Shown piece by piece: positions 14,804 through 22,531 of a stretch of 34,070 nucleotides of DNA. A program made the position numbers and the translations under genes. Below the pieces are notes generated by a model. That model did no database searches. It was given only the letters and a program-made list of their open reading frames with translations, and was not told the DNA's origin. The stretch lies in IMG/VR virus record IMGVR_UViG_3300027759_000252, positions 1 to 34,070 of that record. One strand, written 5' to 3'. This DNA comes from a virus. Numbering within the stretch: position 1 is the stretch's first letter; each line of letters starts with the position of its first letter.

Positions 14804-14832
14804 ATTATACTAGATTACTCGTATGAAGTAAA
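14804..14832 (-). promoter_or_regulatory. sigma70-like promoter for uvsY
   Basis: TTTACT (14832-14827) and TATAAT (14809-14804) on the minus strand with a 17-base spacer, between the gp3-like gene and uvsY. It probably drives uvsY-uvsW-Sm-like-gp55-gp47-gp46. Confidence 0.75.
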
Positions 14833-14835
14833 GGA

Positions 14836-15360
14836 CTAAATTACAGGATTCAGCTTCAATGATGTAAATTTAAAGGTAGCGGTTGCTTCAACATAGATCA
14901 AATCATCTGTTGATGAATCTAAACGGACTGATGAAAGAAGAACAGGAAACAAATCTTTAAAATAAACTTCCATTACTGGGTTCATGGAAGAAGAAAGAAT
15001 AATGAGAGTAGCGTCAGAATATAGACCTTGACCTGATGTTAGTGGTTGGTTCTGAAGCTCTGCTCTTTGTTCGAAGTTGTCTGGAAACCCTATACCTGTG
15101 ATCCAGTTAAAGATCTCAATATAATTTGACATGTCTTCGGCAATTTTAAAAGTAATTTGAAGATCGCCGTAGGATAGTTCTGTGCCAACGTAGGGAATTC
15201 TTTTGAATGGAGTTGGCTCTTCGGCGTAGTCATTGCTGATATCTGGTAAATCAACAGACTGAACAAAGAAGTTCATGTTTGGGGTCTTGTTGATTACAAA
15301 CTTGAAACCCAAAGGAGATAAAAAGTTTTTATTTGATGGTTGTCTTAGAAATTCACTCAT
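14836..15360 (-). CDS. 3: gp3-like tail completion protein (tail-tube-fold family)
   Basis: A 174-residue beta-rich protein. Length (T4 gp3: 176) and position between gp23 and uvsY match gp3 in cyanophage-like genomes. gp3 caps the tail tube and stabilises the sheath end. The pattern (SPLGFKFVINKTPNMNFFVQ, later FPVLLSSVRLDSSTDD and ATATFKFTSL) looks like the tail-tube fold, shared by gp19, gp54 and terminator proteins, so a different member of that fold is the main alternative. It has its own late promoter 23 bases upstream. Confidence 0.6.
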   Translation of the reverse strand: MSEFLRQPSNKNFLSPLGFKFVINKTPNMNFFVQSVDLPDISNDYAEEPTPFKRIPYVGTELSYGDLQITFKIAEDMSNYIEIFNWITGIGFPDNFEQRAELQNQPLTSGQGLYSDATLIILSSSMNPVMEVYFKDLFPVLLSSVRLDSSTDDLIYVEATATFKFTSLKLNPVI

Positions 15361-15382
15361 AATCCCTCCAGATCTATCACCC

Positions 15383-15390
15383 TATTTATA
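15383..15390 (-). promoter_or_regulatory. T4-type late promoter TATAAATA
   Basis: TATAAATA on the minus strand, 23 bases before the gp3-like gene. It directly follows, without a gap, the T-tract of the gp23 terminator. Confidence 0.8.
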
Positions 15391-15419
15391 AAAAAAAGAG
15401 GGGAGCCTCTCAGCTCCCC
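15391..15419 (-). terminator. rho-independent terminator after gp23
   Basis: On the minus strand GGGGAGC (15419-15413) pairs with GCTCCCC (15406-15400) across TGAGAG, followed by TCTTTTTTT. It lies about 27 bases after the gp23 stop and would end the most abundant late transcript. Confidence 0.9.
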
Positions 15420-15445
15420 CCAGTACGCAACATCTTTTTTTATTA

Positions 15446-16813
15446 TTACATGATGTTGTTGATAAGCACTCTGCGGTAGTACACGTTTGTATCTTCTTCG
15501 CGAGCAGCTGTAGCTGATGGATCAGTTGCACCCTTGGCGAATGGATTGATAGCAATACCGTAACGAGTCTTGAAACCAATCTTAGGTTGGAAAGTGTTTT
15601 GGTCAACTGCACGAACCATTTGTAGTGGAACGTATGGGCAGTAGAATAGACCAGCGTCAAACACGTTAGAACCCTTGTAACCAACGGTCATGTAGTTTCC
15701 GCCGATTGCATATGGATCGATATAAACACGGTAACGACCGTTTAGAACACCAACGAAAGTTGAACCGGTGTCATCAACGTTGAGGTTGTTGCTGTTAAGA
15801 GCAGGAGCGTAATCGAGAACGCCAGCCATTTGCAGAGCAGATGCAACATCTGAAGAGCAAAGGATAATGTTACCCTTACCACGTCTGGTGTCCTTGGCAA
15901 TCTTGTTTGCTTCACGTTCAACGTGGAACATTAGACCCTTGAACTTTTCGACTGACCAACGACCGTTTGAATCGGTGTCAAGATCGAAGATACCTACTGT
16001 AGTTGTACCTTCAGTGGCACCACGAACAGCAGTGACGTTGATTGTACGAACAACTTCACGGTTGATTTCAGCCATAATTTCTGTTGAAAGAATATTGGCT
16101 AGTTCGGTTTCGGCATCAAGACCGTGAATTGCCTTTAGGTCTTGTGCTAGTTCGAGTGAGTATTCAGCCTTTAGAGCACGTGTACGAGCAGTAACTGTAA
16201 CCTTCTCGATTGAGAAAGACATTTCTGGGAACACGAGCACTGAGTTTGAACCAAGACCTTCAGCGTTAGCTGTGGTCATTGCTTGTTGGTAGTTGTAGAC
16301 GTTGGCTTGAGCAAGAAGTGTTGTTTGAGCAGTTGTACCTGGAATTGAGTAGGTAGCATTTGCTGAACGGGCTTCACCACCGATTGTGTCGTTTGTACCA
16401 GCTAGAGCTGCGAAACCAGTGTCTGCTTCGTTGTAGAATGCTTCTGTACCAACTTGGTTGGCATAACGAGCACGCATTGCGAAGATAAGTCCTGTTGGAC
16501 CAGTCATTGGCTGCACGCCGCAGATATCATAAGCGATTAGGTTTGGCATTGCACGACGAACTAGTGAGATTAGCACTGGATCGAATGTGTCAATGTTTGT
16601 TCCGCCTTCTGCTGAAAGAGCGTTGGCTGGAACAGATTCGAATAGGTTTTGACCGCCACGCATCATTTGTTCAGAAGAACGCAATTCACGTTGTGTGTTC
16701 TCAAGAACTGTTGCAGTAACAAGTCTACGATTAGAATCGGTAATCTTTCCTAGATCATCGTGATCAAGTACTGGACCCCACTTTCTGTATAGGTCTTCAG
16801 CTAAGTATGCCAT
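15446..16813 (-). CDS. 23: major capsid protein gp23
   Basis: A 455-residue HK97-fold capsid protein (T4 gp23: 521; cyanophage types are shorter, as here). Family segments are unmistakable: LVRRAMPNLIAYDICGVQPM, TEIMAEINREVVRTI, GRYRVYIDPYA and GFKTRYGIAINPFA. A likely gp21 cut site is L-F-E at 57-59, in the same place as the L-T-E site of T4 gp23 at its residue 65. AAGGAGAG precedes the ATG, and a late promoter lies 38 bases upstream. Codon use looks more uniform than in the neighbouring hypothetical genes, as expected for a highly expressed gene. Confidence 0.99.
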   Translation of the reverse strand: MAYLAEDLYRKWGPVLDHDDLGKITDSNRRLVTATVLENTQRELRSSEQMMRGGQNLFESVPANALSAEGGTNIDTFDPVLISLVRRAMPNLIAYDICGVQPMTGPTGLIFAMRARYANQVGTEAFYNEADTGFAALAGTNDTIGGEARSANATYSIPGTTAQTTLLAQANVYNYQQAMTTANAEGLGSNSVLVFPEMSFSIEKVTVTARTRALKAEYSLELAQDLKAIHGLDAETELANILSTEIMAEINREVVRTINVTAVRGATEGTTTVGIFDLDTDSNGRWSVEKFKGLMFHVEREANKIAKDTRRGKGNIILCSSDVASALQMAGVLDYAPALNSNNLNVDDTGSTFVGVLNGRYRVYIDPYAIGGNYMTVGYKGSNVFDAGLFYCPYVPLQMVRAVDQNTFQPKIGFKTRYGIAINPFAKGATDPSATAAREEDTNVYYRRVLINNIM

Positions 16814-16850
16814 TTTTACTTCTCTCCTTAGTTAGGATTACTGTTATTTT

Positions 16851-16858
16851 TATTTATA
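16851..16858 (-). promoter_or_regulatory. T4-type late promoter TATAAATA
   Basis: Perfect late element on the minus strand 38 bases before the gp23 ATG, in the short gap after gp22. Confidence 0.85.
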
Positions 16859-16863
16859 AAACT

Positions 16864-18108
16864 TTATTTCTTGACTGTTCTTGAAATCGCACTGACATAA
16901 TTTCTGACATCAGAATCAACAAACCCAGACTTTGGGGTTTCTTCGTATTCAGAACTATATGCTGGTGCTTCTTCAGTGATGATGTTTGTTGAAACTCTTT
17001 TATTCTCAACGAGCCTTCCTCTGATTAGAGTTAGCTTCTTCTTATAATCTTCAACTGAATTATAGTCCACACCTTCAGAGAGGGTGCGAAGTTTTTCAAT
17101 TTGAGTTGCTGCTAGACCTTCAGCGACTGTCTCAAATGTATCATCGATAACTTTTTCGTTTAGTTCTTTCTTGAGCTCAATGTTTTCATTGAGAACACTG
17201 TTTAGTTTGTCTTCAAGCTCTTCAACAGTTAGAACTAGGTCCTCGAGAACATCGGTCTTTCCTGATGGAATTTCGATGTAGTTTTCAACAAATAGATCCT
17301 TTAGACCGTTGACGAAATCTTCCATAACTTCTACCTTTAGAGCAGACTCGATGGCAACTTCGTTTTCGGCAACCCATTGTTCTGCAACATATGTAAGATA
17401 ATCGTCAACCTTTTCTACAAGGCCAGCAGTAATTTCTTCAACATGTTCGTTTAGGGCTTCTTCATATGCTTCTTCAAGAGCAGCGGTTTCAACAATGATA
17501 CGAGCTTGAACTGCAGCTTCGAATAGTGTTGAGGCTTGGTCCTTAAATTCTTCTGAAAGATCATCGCCGAATAGTTCGTCGAGGTCTTCCTTAACAGCTG
17601 AGCCAGCGGCTGATGGCTTCATTTGAATTGTAGCAGCGTTCTTTGCAGCAGCGCCAGCGTCGATAGATGCTGCACCTTGTTGGCTCATAGCAAGAGCATC
17701 GTTGAGAAAGTGTGAAAGATCTTCCTTTGACATTCCGCCAATAGCAGCCATAGCAGCAGCCATTAGACCAGTCTTTGAGTCAAGGTTGGTTGGCTTTGAA
17801 TTTGGTGAAAGAGTTTCAGCGGCTGAAGAAGTGGCTTCTTCTGGCAATTGACCAATTGGTTTTCCTTGCTTTGTGCCTTTTGCTGCCGTAATTGATTTCT
17901 TCAAATTACGAACAGACATTCCGCCGCGACCTTTTAAAGGATCTTTGTTCTGATCTTTCCCAGGGCGATTACTTGGTAGCATGTAAGATGGATTAGTGTC
18001 ATCATCTTCTTCACCATTAACATTAAATTTCTCACCAGCTGCACCTTTTCTGTACTTAGCTGCTTCTTCGATGTCATCTTCGAAATCGTCTTCGTATCTC
18101 TCTGTCAT
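16864..18108 (-). CDS. 22: prohead scaffold core protein gp22
   Basis: A 414-residue acidic, helix-rich protein in the slot between gp21 and gp23, longer than T4 gp22 (269), as in related marine phages. The N-terminal part is low-complexity and charged (YEDDFEDDIEEAAKYRKG), the middle is Ala-rich, and the C-terminal part is coiled-coil-like (TVEELEDKLNSVLNENIELK). It builds the assembly core and is degraded by gp21; many L/I-x-E sites are present. A late promoter and an AAGGAG site precede it. Confidence 0.9.
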   Translation of the reverse strand: MTERYEDDFEDDIEEAAKYRKGAAGEKFNVNGEEDDDTNPSYMLPSNRPGKDQNKDPLKGRGGMSVRNLKKSITAAKGTKQGKPIGQLPEEATSSAAETLSPNSKPTNLDSKTGLMAAAMAAIGGMSKEDLSHFLNDALAMSQQGAASIDAGAAAKNAATIQMKPSAAGSAVKEDLDELFGDDLSEEFKDQASTLFEAAVQARIIVETAALEEAYEEALNEHVEEITAGLVEKVDDYLTYVAEQWVAENEVAIESALKVEVMEDFVNGLKDLFVENYIEIPSGKTDVLEDLVLTVEELEDKLNSVLNENIELKKELNEKVIDDTFETVAEGLAATQIEKLRTLSEGVDYNSVEDYKKKLTLIRGRLVENKRVSTNIITEEAPAYSSEYEETPKSGFVDSDVRNYVSAISRTVKK

Positions 18109-18141
18109 TTTACTTAACTCCTTTAGAGTAACCTTTTGTAA

Positions 18142-18149
18142 TATTTATA
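18142..18149 (-). promoter_or_regulatory. T4-type late promoter TATAAATA
   Basis: Perfect late element on the minus strand 34 bases before the gp22 ATG, just after the gp21 stop. Confidence 0.85.
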
Positions 18150-18153
18150 AAAG

Positions 18154-18819
18154 TTAGTTGCTTGAGATTGAGTTTAAAAATCTTTCAAACATTTTGAGTT
18201 TGGTTGATTCATCCAATGAATGTGCAGCTGCTGCACGATTAATATCACGCTTGATACCTTCAAGTTGAACCTGCTTCAATGCACCGTTATTCCAGACCCA
18301 CTCAACACCTTCCATGATGCCTTGTACGAAAGCATCTGGAGCTGAAGGATCAGCAACAATATCAGCTGCTGTGGCAAGATAGAAGTCGCTTTGAACTTCC
18401 ATGATACCATTTTTGCTTTCTTTGATTGAACCCATACCACGTGAAGAAACGCCAAGATTGGCACCTTCATCAATCAGATTACGAACGATATTACCCATAG
18501 GAGTTTCAAGAACCTTGGCTCTACCAATAAAGTTTGGACCATCTTTACGAATTGATTCGATCATGTGTGAAACACGATCAAGATTGATAGATGGACCTTG
18601 TGGATGTCCTAGTTCACCATAGGCTCTTTTCTTTTCAATATTTTCTGTCACATAACGATTAACTTCTTTTTCAAGAATCGCTACTGGATAGATACGCCCA
18701 TTGCGATTTTGTAGATCAGCCTGAAGGAAAATGCCTTCAATGAACATGTTCTTCTTACCGTTTTCTTTTGCTTCGGTAATCACCTTAACATTTTCAACTT
18801 GTTCGACAATGAGTTTCAT
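18154..18819 (-). CDS. 21: prohead protease gp21
   Basis: A 221-residue serine protease of the T4 prohead endopeptidase type (T4 gp21: 212). The likely catalytic His72 (GELGHPQG) and Ser126 (GVSSRG) are seen, with AATAADIVADPSAPDAF-like C-terminal family text around residues 150-165. It sits inside the prohead, cuts gp22, gp23 and internal proteins after L/I-x-E, then degrades itself. The ATG follows the stop of the 121-residue gene by 1 base. Confidence 0.95.
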   Translation of the reverse strand: MKLIVEQVENVKVITEAKENGKKNMFIEGIFLQADLQNRNGRIYPVAILEKEVNRYVTENIEKKRAYGELGHPQGPSINLDRVSHMIESIRKDGPNFIGRAKVLETPMGNIVRNLIDEGANLGVSSRGMGSIKESKNGIMEVQSDFYLATAADIVADPSAPDAFVQGIMEGVEWVWNNGALKQVQLEGIKRDINRAAAAHSLDESTKLKMFERFLNSISSN

Positions 18820-18820
18820 A

Positions 18821-19186
18821 TTAGACTCCTGATGCTTTCTTCTGACCTTCTAGAGCGAGATGACCAACGCCAGAGCCAGTTAAGGTAAATACTAAGTTTG
18901 CAGTTTGGTCGATCTGAAGACCAAGACCATTACCAGCAAAATCAAGATAACCACTGTCTGGCAATACTAGAATTGTGTTTGATCCTCTTTTGACAGTCCA
19001 GTATGAAGCATTGGATGAACCCCACCAAACTTGAGAGATGTGGGCGGCAGCAATAGTTTCATTAGTGAGAGCAATATTACTGACAGAAGAATTACCAACA
19101 ACAACAATTGTATCATTTGCAACAATATGTAGGGCAAAGCCAGCAGAGCTAGAAGGACCAAGTGCTTTATTTTGAATAATAGCCAT
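18821..19186 (-). CDS. unknown head-region protein (121 residues)
   Basis: A beta-rich protein low in charged residues, with many Ser, Ala, Gly and Asn: MAIIQNKALGPSSSAGFALH, then VVGNSSVSNIALTNE, VKRGSNTILVLPDSGYLDF and LTGSGVGHLALEG. This is the composition of a small structural or decoration-like protein. It lies between the gp68-slot gene and the gp21 protease, where T4 has no gene, so it is an insertion relative to T4. A virion or prohead role is inferred from place and late expression only. I do not recognise a family. Confidence 0.75.
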   Translation of the reverse strand: MAIIQNKALGPSSSAGFALHIVANDTIVVVGNSSVSNIALTNETIAAAHISQVWWGSSNASYWTVKRGSNTILVLPDSGYLDFAGNGLGLQIDQTANLVFTLTGSGVGHLALEGQKKASGV

Positions 19187-19188
19187 AA

Positions 19189-20067
19189 TTAATCACCCCT
19201 TTGAGCAGAATAAAATGCAGCTTGTGCCATCTTCATTCTTTTTCTTTTTGAAAATCCTTCAAACTTTGGGTTGTCTGAGTGAACGAAATCGCTGATCCAA
19301 GCACCAATACCATCAGAAACCTTTAACTTTTCTTCGATGTATTCAACTTCTTCTTCGCGAATATAAGATTTTGCTCTTTGTACTCTGTCATGCAACTTAG
19401 AAATTTTTTGTTGTTCAGCTTTTTTTTGCTGTGGTGTCATTGTATCGCTTTGCGTATCATAATCATTAACTGCTTTATTGTGTTGATCTTTCAATCTTGT
19501 ATGTAATTGTGTTGCTGCATTAGTATCAACTTCATCAAGCTCGATTTCTTCTTTTATGCCAGCTTTCCTAAGCCTTGCAAAAGTTATTTCCTGTCTGGCT
19601 CTCGTAGCCTTAATCCGATCTTGAAGTCCTGGTGTGTCCATTCCATAATCTTCTGGTTTTCCGCGATAAACTTTAAGACCACCAGTCTGGTTACGAGGGC
19701 TGCCATAAGCCACAAATTTTCTAGCTTGCTCAGCTTTTTTTGTAGCTAATTTGATATTTCCTGCTGCTTTAGCTTTTCTTGCCGCCTCGCCTGCAGCAAT
19801 CGAGGCTCTAAAGGCCAAGTCTTGACTAACTTCTTCTAGATCTTCAATATCGTCTTCATATTCTTCATAAACTTCTTCGTCTTCACCTGGTTCGTAACCA
19901 TGACGTTCTTTTTTACGATCAAGTGCTTTAATATTTGTGGCTTGGAACACAGGATCGCCATTGCCATTCTTGTCTCTATGTTTGACAACAATGTGCTTCT
20001 TGACGAATTTATCTTCGTCCTGAGACTTTGGCTTATAAAGCTCCAAAATTTGTTTAAGAGTTTTCAT
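19189..20067 (-). CDS. putative prohead core/internal head protein (gp68 slot)
   Basis: A 292-residue, highly charged helical protein located where T4 has gp68. It opens MKTLKQILELYKPKS, much like the capsid-targeting leader of T4 internal proteins (MKT...F-I-x-E), with an I-L-E at residues 7-9 that gp21 could cut. The rest has acidic (EEVYEEYEDDIEDLEEV) and Ala/Lys-rich helical stretches (AAGEAARKAKAAGN). Its start overlaps the gp67-like gene by 14 bases. Either a scaffold component or a packaged internal protein fits. It is much longer than T4 gp68 (141). Confidence 0.7.
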   Translation of the reverse strand: MKTLKQILELYKPKSQDEDKFVKKHIVVKHRDKNGNGDPVFQATNIKALDRKKERHGYEPGEDEEVYEEYEDDIEDLEEVSQDLAFRASIAAGEAARKAKAAGNIKLATKKAEQARKFVAYGSPRNQTGGLKVYRGKPEDYGMDTPGLQDRIKATRARQEITFARLRKAGIKEEIELDEVDTNAATQLHTRLKDQHNKAVNDYDTQSDTMTPQQKKAEQQKISKLHDRVQRAKSYIREEEVEYIEEKLKVSDGIGAWISDFVHSDNPKFEGFSKRKRMKMAQAAFYSAQRGD

Positions 20068-20335
20068 CTTCTTCTTCCTCTGAATCTAAATCGTCTAAAT
20101 CTGAATTGTCGTAGTCTTCATCGTCATCATCATCTTCAGACTCATCATCTTCGTATTCAATATCATCATCTTCAGAATCCTGAGGACCAAACATTTGTTG
20201 TGCAACTTCAACTTTCTTCTGCGCGATAATATCAACGATCCTTTGACCGATAAGCTCATCAAAAGCAACAGAAACTTCAGCTGGTTTTTCGTCAACAGTT
20301 AAATCAATAAGGTCAAAAGTGTTATAATCAGGCAT
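20054..20335 (-). CDS. 67: prohead core protein gp67-like
   Basis: A 93-residue protein right after the portal gene, as T4 gp67 (80 residues). The first 50 residues are mixed; the last 40 are almost entirely Asp/Glu (a run of DDDD and EEEE units), the hallmark of gp67, which helps shape the scaffold and is cut to small peptides by gp21. It has its own late promoter 19 bases upstream. Confidence 0.78.
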   Translation of the reverse strand: MPDYNTFDLIDLTVDEKPAEVSVAFDELIGQRIVDIIAQKKVEVAQQMFGPQDSEDDDIEYEDDESEDDDDDEDYDNSDLDDLDSEEEEDENS

Positions 20336-20353
20336 TAAAGTTCTCCATCAATT

Positions 20354-20361
20354 TATTTATA
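20354..20361 (-). promoter_or_regulatory. T4-type late promoter TATAAATA
   Basis: Perfect late element on the minus strand just after the gp20 stop region and 19 bases before the gp67-like ATG. The block gp67 to gp21 has no other late element. Confidence 0.8.
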
Positions 20362-20363
20362 AT

Positions 20364-21902
20364 TTATTGTTGCTGGGGTGGTTGACCACCAGGTTCAGTT
20401 TGAGGCATCATTTGATACTGAGGATCTTGCATTTCTTCAGCGATTTGCTCGTCCATTTCTTCGATATCTTCGTCAGACTGCTTGAGAATTGTTTTACGAA
20501 TCCATGTATGAGAAACATACTTGCCAGCATAATCATCCATGCTTCTAACCAAGTTAACTCTATCGTTCATAATTTCGGTCATCTTTAATTCTTCGAAATG
20601 GTTATCTTCGGCGAATCTAAATTTAATTTGATTTTTGAAAACTGCCCAATCTTCTGAAGTAATAATTTGCTTTAGAATAAGTTGACGCTCAAGTAGTTTC
20701 ATGAATATACCAGAAAACTTTGCTCTAAGTCTTTTTAAAAATTTAGCAAATTTAACTTCATCTCTTGAAATTTCAGTAGCACGGCCAAAGTTAAATGTTT
20801 GATCTGATTGAAGACGACCAATTGGTACGTTCAAAGACTTATATAATTTATTTTGGAAATATTCAACGTCGCCCATTTCGCCAAGGTTTTGACCAGCTGG
20901 AAGAGTTGTAATTTCTGTACCCTTACCACCTTCACGACGTGGTAGCCAGAAATCTTCTAGCATTGTCATAAACTTACGATCATCACGAATTTCGCCAGTA
21001 GTTTGATCGTAAACAAGTTTATTCTTGAAGCGAGTCATAATATCACGAAGATATTGCTCGGCTTTCATTTTAGGAAGATTGCCAACGTCGATGTAAAAAA
21101 TACGACGTTCTGGTGCACGAGATATTCTATAGATTACGGTAGCATCTTCGAGTGCACGAAGTTGATTGAGTGGCTTAATAGCCTTGTGTAGATAACCAAG
21201 AACCATGTCACCAGAAACAGAAGTTAGTCCTGAGGTGACATGAATGATAGAATCTTTGGCAATACGAATTGAACCACCAGTAGCAGCATAAGATGCGGTA
21301 CCAGGGGACTTGTTGCTGAAACCCTTATCATTATAGACATAATATTCAGCATTAGTTGCCTGAATAGATACGTCGTTTTTCATTTTCTTTTTGGTTACTT
21401 CTCTGACCTTACGAATTTTACGTGGGTCAATGTAACGTAGTTCCTTGATACCTTCTTGTGGAACCTTTTCATCAATAATTGCATGATAATAGATTCGTCC
21501 GTCAACATACCACTTACGGAAAATTTCGTAGGCATGTTGGTCAAATTCTAAAATTGTAAGAATATTTTTAAATTCGTTTGTAATCAATTCTTTGATGTTG
21601 TCTGGTTGTTCCATTTCATCAAGGATAAGTTCAACTGTTTCATCTTGATCTTGAATAACAATAGAATCATTGACAATGTCATCAACGGCTGCATCAACTT
21701 CTGGATGCAATGCCATATCTCTATAACGTGTAACTAGTTCGGCTTCTGATCTAATAGTACCATCTAAATCAACATACGTGCCATATACGCCGCCAGCAGC
21801 GACAACCATTGCTCCATCGTCTTCGAGAGGCGGAGCAAATGATGGAAGCTCTTTCACTTCATCAGTTTTTCTTTTAATTTGGAAACCGAATAATTCTGCC
21901 AT
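20364..21902 (-). CDS. 20: portal protein gp20
   Basis: A 512-residue portal (T4 gp20: 524). Family segments are clear: VYGTYVDLDGTIRSEAELV, MALHPEVDAAVDDIVND, RYIDPRKIRKVREV, RAPERRIFYIDVGNLPK, and the tail LWLPRREGGKGTEI-type region (DFWLPRREGGKGTEITTLPA). Twelve copies form the DNA entry ring at one vertex, start head assembly, and dock the terminase gp17. A strong hairpin terminator ends 11 bases before the ATG, so expression probably depends on read-through from gp19. The C-terminus is Gln/Pro-rich. Confidence 0.97.
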   Translation of the reverse strand: MAELFGFQIKRKTDEVKELPSFAPPLEDDGAMVVAAGGVYGTYVDLDGTIRSEAELVTRYRDMALHPEVDAAVDDIVNDSIVIQDQDETVELILDEMEQPDNIKELITNEFKNILTILEFDQHAYEIFRKWYVDGRIYYHAIIDEKVPQEGIKELRYIDPRKIRKVREVTKKKMKNDVSIQATNAEYYVYNDKGFSNKSPGTASYAATGGSIRIAKDSIIHVTSGLTSVSGDMVLGYLHKAIKPLNQLRALEDATVIYRISRAPERRIFYIDVGNLPKMKAEQYLRDIMTRFKNKLVYDQTTGEIRDDRKFMTMLEDFWLPRREGGKGTEITTLPAGQNLGEMGDVEYFQNKLYKSLNVPIGRLQSDQTFNFGRATEISRDEVKFAKFLKRLRAKFSGIFMKLLERQLILKQIITSEDWAVFKNQIKFRFAEDNHFEELKMTEIMNDRVNLVRSMDDYAGKYVSHTWIRKTILKQSDEDIEEMDEQIAEEMQDPQYQMMPQTEPGGQPPQQQ

Positions 21903-21912
21903 GTACGTTCCT

Positions 21913-21948
21913 AAAATAAAGGGAGGCTAAACCTAAGTCTAGCCTCCC
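21913..21948 (-). terminator. rho-independent terminator or attenuator before gp20
   Basis: On the minus strand GGGAGGCTA (21948-21940) pairs perfectly with TAGCCTCCC (21929-21921) across a 10-base loop, followed by TTTATTTT. It lies about 45 bases after gp19 and 11 bases before gp20. On the plus strand the flank is not T-rich, so the signal faces minus-strand transcription. Confidence 0.85.
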
Positions 21949-21992
21949 CAATAATCAATAATAAAGAGGCTCATTTTTATTTAGTGAGTTTA

Positions 21993-22496
21993 TTATACGT
22001 TCTTCAACCAGTAGTCGAAGGTAAATGTCACGTCGAATGTTTCAATTTGGTCAGTATTATTCCAATCTAGCCCAATTGCTGAGATATTTGTTGGGAACAT
22101 ACCAACAAACTCATACTGAGCAATCGTTTCGCCAGCTTGTCCATATTGAGTCACAAGAGCGTTCTTCTTGTAACTTTCTGGCGAAGAAGAAATACGAAGG
22201 TTGCCGATTGCTTGGTTAATTGTACCCTGCCAATCTTCAAGTGCAGTTCTGACGCTGAAATTTTCGTCATTGATAACTGTTACTTGCCAATCTTCGTAGG
22301 TTCTGTCACCAGCAACACGGACTTTTCTTCCAAAATATGGAACGTCCACGACCCCAACCACACTGGCTGGGATCTGTGCTGCTTGTACCATGAAGCGTGT
22401 ATCAACTCCAAGCTGCAAAATTTGCACTTGGAAGAGGGATGGACGAGCACCACCGTTGATCAACGCTCCTCTAAACTCGTTTACATTAAAAGCCAT
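21993..22496 (-). CDS. 19: tail tube protein gp19
   Basis: A 167-residue tube protein (T4 gp19: 163), starting MAFNVNEFRGALINGGARPS and containing VPYFGRKVRVAGDRTYEDW and a C-terminal beta pattern (TFDVTFTFDYW). Six-fold rings stack inside the gp18 sheath to form the DNA channel. A near-perfect late element lies 28 bases upstream, and a strong terminator follows. Confidence 0.96.
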   Translation of the reverse strand: MAFNVNEFRGALINGGARPSLFQVQILQLGVDTRFMVQAAQIPASVVGVVDVPYFGRKVRVAGDRTYEDWQVTVINDENFSVRTALEDWQGTINQAIGNLRISSSPESYKKNALVTQYGQAGETIAQYEFVGMFPTNISAIGLDWNNTDQIETFDVTFTFDYWLKNV

Positions 22497-22523
22497 CTAA
22501 ATTCTCCTCTGGTATCTTTTAAT

Positions 22524-22531
22524 TATTTATT
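22524..22531 (-). promoter_or_regulatory. late promoter variant AATAAATA
   Basis: On the minus strand AATAAATA differs from the T4 late element in its first base. It overlaps the gp18 stop and lies 28 bases before the gp19 ATG, the same geometry as the perfect elements nearby. Confidence 0.6.

Noticed and set aside
15382-15684. 100-residue minus-strand frame overlapping the gp23 3' end
   Set aside because: It is an alternative frame of gp23 continuing through the terminator hairpin; composition is not protein-like.
20095-20295. Minus-strand frame rich in Met/Lys/Leu inside the gp67-like gene
   Set aside because: It is a shifted reading of the Asp/Glu codon run, and the acidic frame matches gp67 by position and composition.
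21976-21983. ACTAAATA as the gp20 late promoter
   Set aside because: Two mismatches to the late element and a strong terminator between it and gp20; too weak to call.
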